The notes below the pieces were generated by a model. That model had not been told where the DNA came from, searched no databases, and saw only the letters and a program-made list of their open reading frames with translations. Both the position numbers and the translations under genes were made by a program. This document shows, piece after piece, positions 62,279 to 64,000 of a stretch of DNA of 64,000 nucleotides. Source of the DNA: Qipengyuania psychrotolerans (GTDB lineage: Bacteria; Pseudomonadota; Alphaproteobacteria; Sphingomonadales; Sphingomonadaceae); the NCBI RefSeq assembly GCF_019711355.1, contig NZ_CP081297.1, positions 124,001-188,000 of the forward strand, given 5' to 3'. Each line of letters starts with the position of its first letter. Positions within the stretch are counted from its first letter, which is position 1.

Positions 62279-62835
62279 GCGCACCGCGCGGCCTTTCAGA
62301 CGAAGAAGCGCAGGCGTGGGAGAAAGTCGCGGCGACTGTCAAACGGCTGCACCCAGCATCTACAGCGCCGAAGGCCAACGCGCCAACGGCCCCACCGGCT
62401 CCGCGCCCGCCCAAGCCTGTTCCAAAGCCGCGCAAGGTAAGCCCGGCGCCCCGTCCTTTAGCTCCGCCGCCCAAGCCGGCAGCAGGCGGGAATTCCCTGG
62501 ATTCGCATTGGGATCGGCGGCTCAAATCAGGGGTGGTCCAGCCGGACTTCACGCTCGACCTGCATGACCACGGTCTCGATGCGGCTTATGACCGGCTGAT
62601 GAGCGGCGTGGGACAAGCCCGCGCGATGGGCGCGCGCACTATTTTGCTGGTAACTGGCAAGTCCCGTCCCGTCGATCCGGCCGACCGGGCGACCAAGCGC
62701 GGCGCGATCCGTGCGAAGGTGCTCGACTGGCTGGCCGCCTCGAGCCACCATTCCGCGATCGCTGCAGTACGCCGCGCGCACCAGCGGCACGGCGGGGACG
62801 GTGCACTCTACATCGTTCTCAGGCGAGAGCGCTGA
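62275..62835 (+). CDS. Smr/MutS2-domain protein
   Basis: Smr-domain protein of 186 residues. The N-terminal ~90 are Pro/Ala-rich and disordered. The Smr domain (about 95-186) has FTLDLHDHGLDAAYDRL, TILLVTGK and HGGDGALYIVLRR. Smr domains are nucleases or nucleic-acid binders. The start overlaps the mltA stop by ATGA. The end overlaps the convergent membrane gene by 17 bases. Confidence 0.92.
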   Translation: MSAPRGLSDEEAQAWEKVAATVKRLHPASTAPKANAPTAPPAPRPPKPVPKPRKVSPAPRPLAPPPKPAAGGNSLDSHWDRRLKSGVVQPDFTLDLHDHGLDAAYDRLMSGVGQARAMGARTILLVTGKSRPVDPADRATKRGAIRAKVLDWLAASSHHSAIAAVRRAHQRHGGDGALYIVLRRER

Positions 62836-63433
62836 CAGCCCGGCGCACGCCCAACAGCGCAGCGCCAAACAGCATGAAGGCAATCGCCAGGCCGATGATA
62901 TTCAGCATGACCTGTGCGATGCCGAACTGCGGCACGTCGAGGAAGAAATAGGGATAGAATCCGCTCATGTATCCGTATCCCAGTGCAAATACTGTGTAGA
63001 TTACCGGAGCAATCGTAACCACCGGCAGGCTCTTCCATCCACCCGATTGCGGTCCGGTAAACACGATCCACCAGACGATGGCGGTGGCCGGAATGATCGT
63101 GTGATGCATCTGATTGGTGTGCCAATCCCAGCCGACGGGAAAATGATCGGCGGCCAGCAGCAGGTGATAGACGACCGCGATTATGGCCAATGCTGTCGCC
63201 AGCGCGAATGGCACTGCGCGCTGGATAGACCCCCTGATCGCTATCCAGCCCAGCACGAGGCCTGCCGCAAGATTGCCCCAGATCGTGAAATACCGGAACA
63301 GCAGGGCGAAGGCGACCAGCGGGCTACCATCGCGTTCGAGGTTCAGAGTGCTCTGGACTGCAAGTGCGGCGAGCGCCGAGATCGAAATAACGCCTGCGAT
63401 AATGCGGGCAGTTTGTGAGAATGTCGTAGCCAT
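62819..63433 (-). CDS. Pr6Pr-family membrane protein
   Basis: Membrane protein of 204 residues with six predicted helices. FRYFTIWGNLAAGLVLG, HHTIIPATAIVWWIVFTGP and YPYFFLDVPQFGIAQV are typical of the Pr6Pr (FAR-17a/AIG1-like) family. Function is unknown in bacteria. Convergent with the Smr gene and downstream of the katG terminator. Confidence 0.85.
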   Translation of the reverse strand: MATTFSQTARIIAGVISISALAALAVQSTLNLERDGSPLVAFALLFRYFTIWGNLAAGLVLGWIAIRGSIQRAVPFALATALAIIAVVYHLLLAADHFPVGWDWHTNQMHHTIIPATAIVWWIVFTGPQSGGWKSLPVVTIAPVIYTVFALGYGYMSGFYPYFFLDVPQFGIAQVMLNIIGLAIAFMLFGAALLGVRRAVSALA

Positions 63434-63471
63434 CGCAGCGCCCTAGCGCGCTCACCTTGCCAGTCCACCAC

Positions 63472-63502
63472 GAAAAAGCCCCCGACATTCCTGCCGGGGG
63501 CT
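63472..63502 (-). terminator. Intrinsic terminator after katG
   Basis: On the minus strand AGCCCCCG and CGGGGGCT form an 8-bp stem with a 10-base loop, followed by TTTTTC, 33 bases after the katG stop. Confidence 0.88.
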
Positions 63503-63534
63503 CCTTCTGCGGCCCATTGGGCATCGGAGTTTCG

Positions 63535-64000
63535 TTACTTATGGTATTTGGCGTATTCGAGGTCGAAACGATCAGCGTCCATGACCTTCGTCCAGGCCTT
63601 GATGAAGTCGTTCACGAACTTCTCCTCGTTGCCGTTCTCGGCATAGACTTCGGCGACAGCGCGCAGACGCGAGTTGGAGCCGAAAACGAGGTCGGTGCGG
63701 GTTGCGCGCCATTTCTCTTCACCAGACTTGCGGCATTTGCCGACGAATTCCTCGTCGCCGCTCTCGTCAACCACTTCCCAGACCGTGCCCATTTCGAGCA
63801 GGTTGACGAAGAAGCTGTTGTCGAGCTTGCCGGGCGTTTCGGTCAGAACGCCGATCTTGTTGCCGTGCTTGGCGTGTTTGCTAACAGCGCCCAACGCACG
63901 CATCCCGCCGACCAGTGCGGTCATTTCGGGGATCGAAAGGCCGAGCAAGTGAGCCCGGTCGATCATCATGTCCTCGGTTTTCACCGATGCCTTGGTCTTG
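63535..64000 (-). CDS. katG: Catalase-peroxidase KatG, C-terminal part (cut by window edge)
   Basis: C-terminal ~155 residues of Kat[61 protein letters not shown] and [16 protein letters not shown] are the family's C-terminal domain. The frame stays open to the window edge ([10 protein letters not shown]), so it is truncated only by the window. KatG decomposes hydrogen peroxide in the cytoplasm. The heme domain is outside the window. Confidence 0.95.
   Translation of the reverse strand, partial: KTKASVKTEDMMIDRAHLLGLSIPEMTALVGGMRALGAVSKHAKHGNKIGVLTETPGKLDNSFFVNLLEMGTVWEVVDESGDEEFVGKCRKSGEEKWRATRTDLVFGSNSRLRAVAEVYAENGNEEKFVNDFIKAWTKVMDADRFDLEYAKYHK

Noticed and set aside
63535..64000. Possible truncated katG pseudogene
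   Set aside because: The reading frame is intact to the window edge; the missing part is simply outside.

Overview
The window is GC-rich, densely coded DNA, almost certainly from an alphaproteobacterium of the order Sphingomonadales. The closest fit I can suggest is the Erythrobacteraceae (Erythrobacter, Qipengyuania or Altererythrobacter type). This rests on the alphaproteobacterial gene content (a GapR-type DUF2312 protein, a DUF1244 protein, a Tim44/TimA-like protein, SecB), the Caulobacter-type cpa/tad pilus cluster, and the sequences of RpoB and RpoC. The genus is inference; no rRNA or tRNA gene is visible.

Layout: (1) 100-786 is a PilZ-HTH fusion. (2) 797-12932, minus strand, is a complete Tad/Flp pilus cluster, read as flp, [intrinsic terminator], cpaB, cpaC, small lipoprotein, tadG-like, two tadE-like pseudopilins, cpaE, cpaF, tadB, tadC, tadD, cpaA, and a membrane-anchored protein of unknown function; most junctions overlap by ATGA or nearly touch. 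(3) 13336-14142 is a DUF2569-like membrane protein. (4) 14521-32889 is a self-contained giant-adhesin surface system: a 3573-residue repeat adhesin, an OmpA-family protein, a TolC-type outer-membrane channel, a LapB-type ABC exporter, a SleB-type cell-wall hydrolase and an HlyD-type adaptor, in one apparent 17 kb operon. A convergent gene encodes a LapG-family (transglutaminase-like) periplasmic cysteine protease. The adhesin carries a PAAG motif at residues 111-114, where LapA-type adhesins have their LapG cleavage site.

(5) 33029-38240 holds a PagL-like lipid A deacylase, a TIR-TolB-like-TPR protein, rplJ-rplL on the minus strand, and a small DUF2975/XRE/short-peptide operon. (6) 38429-41233 holds a DUF4956 protein, a CotH-like protein and a metallophosphoesterase. 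(7) 41578-50153 is rpoB-rpoC, separated from and divergent to rplJL, so the usual rplJL-rpoBC order is broken. (8) 50314-62835 is largely housekeeping: PAS-GGDEF-EAL protein, gltX, pyk, DUF1244, gapR-like, ybjQ-like, trpS, murJ, secB, Tim44-like, mltA and an Smr protein. (9) 62819-64000 holds a Pr6Pr-like membrane protein and the 3' end of katG, which runs off the window.

Together the accessory part describes surface attachment by two routes, Tad pili and a releasable type I-secreted giant adhesin, flanked by possible c-di-GMP proteins (PilZ-HTH, PAS-GGDEF-EAL). The most interesting part is the adhesin locus. It looks like an alphaproteobacterial Lap system with added peptidoglycan-facing components (OmpA, SleB hydrolase), no RTX repeats and no LapD in the window.
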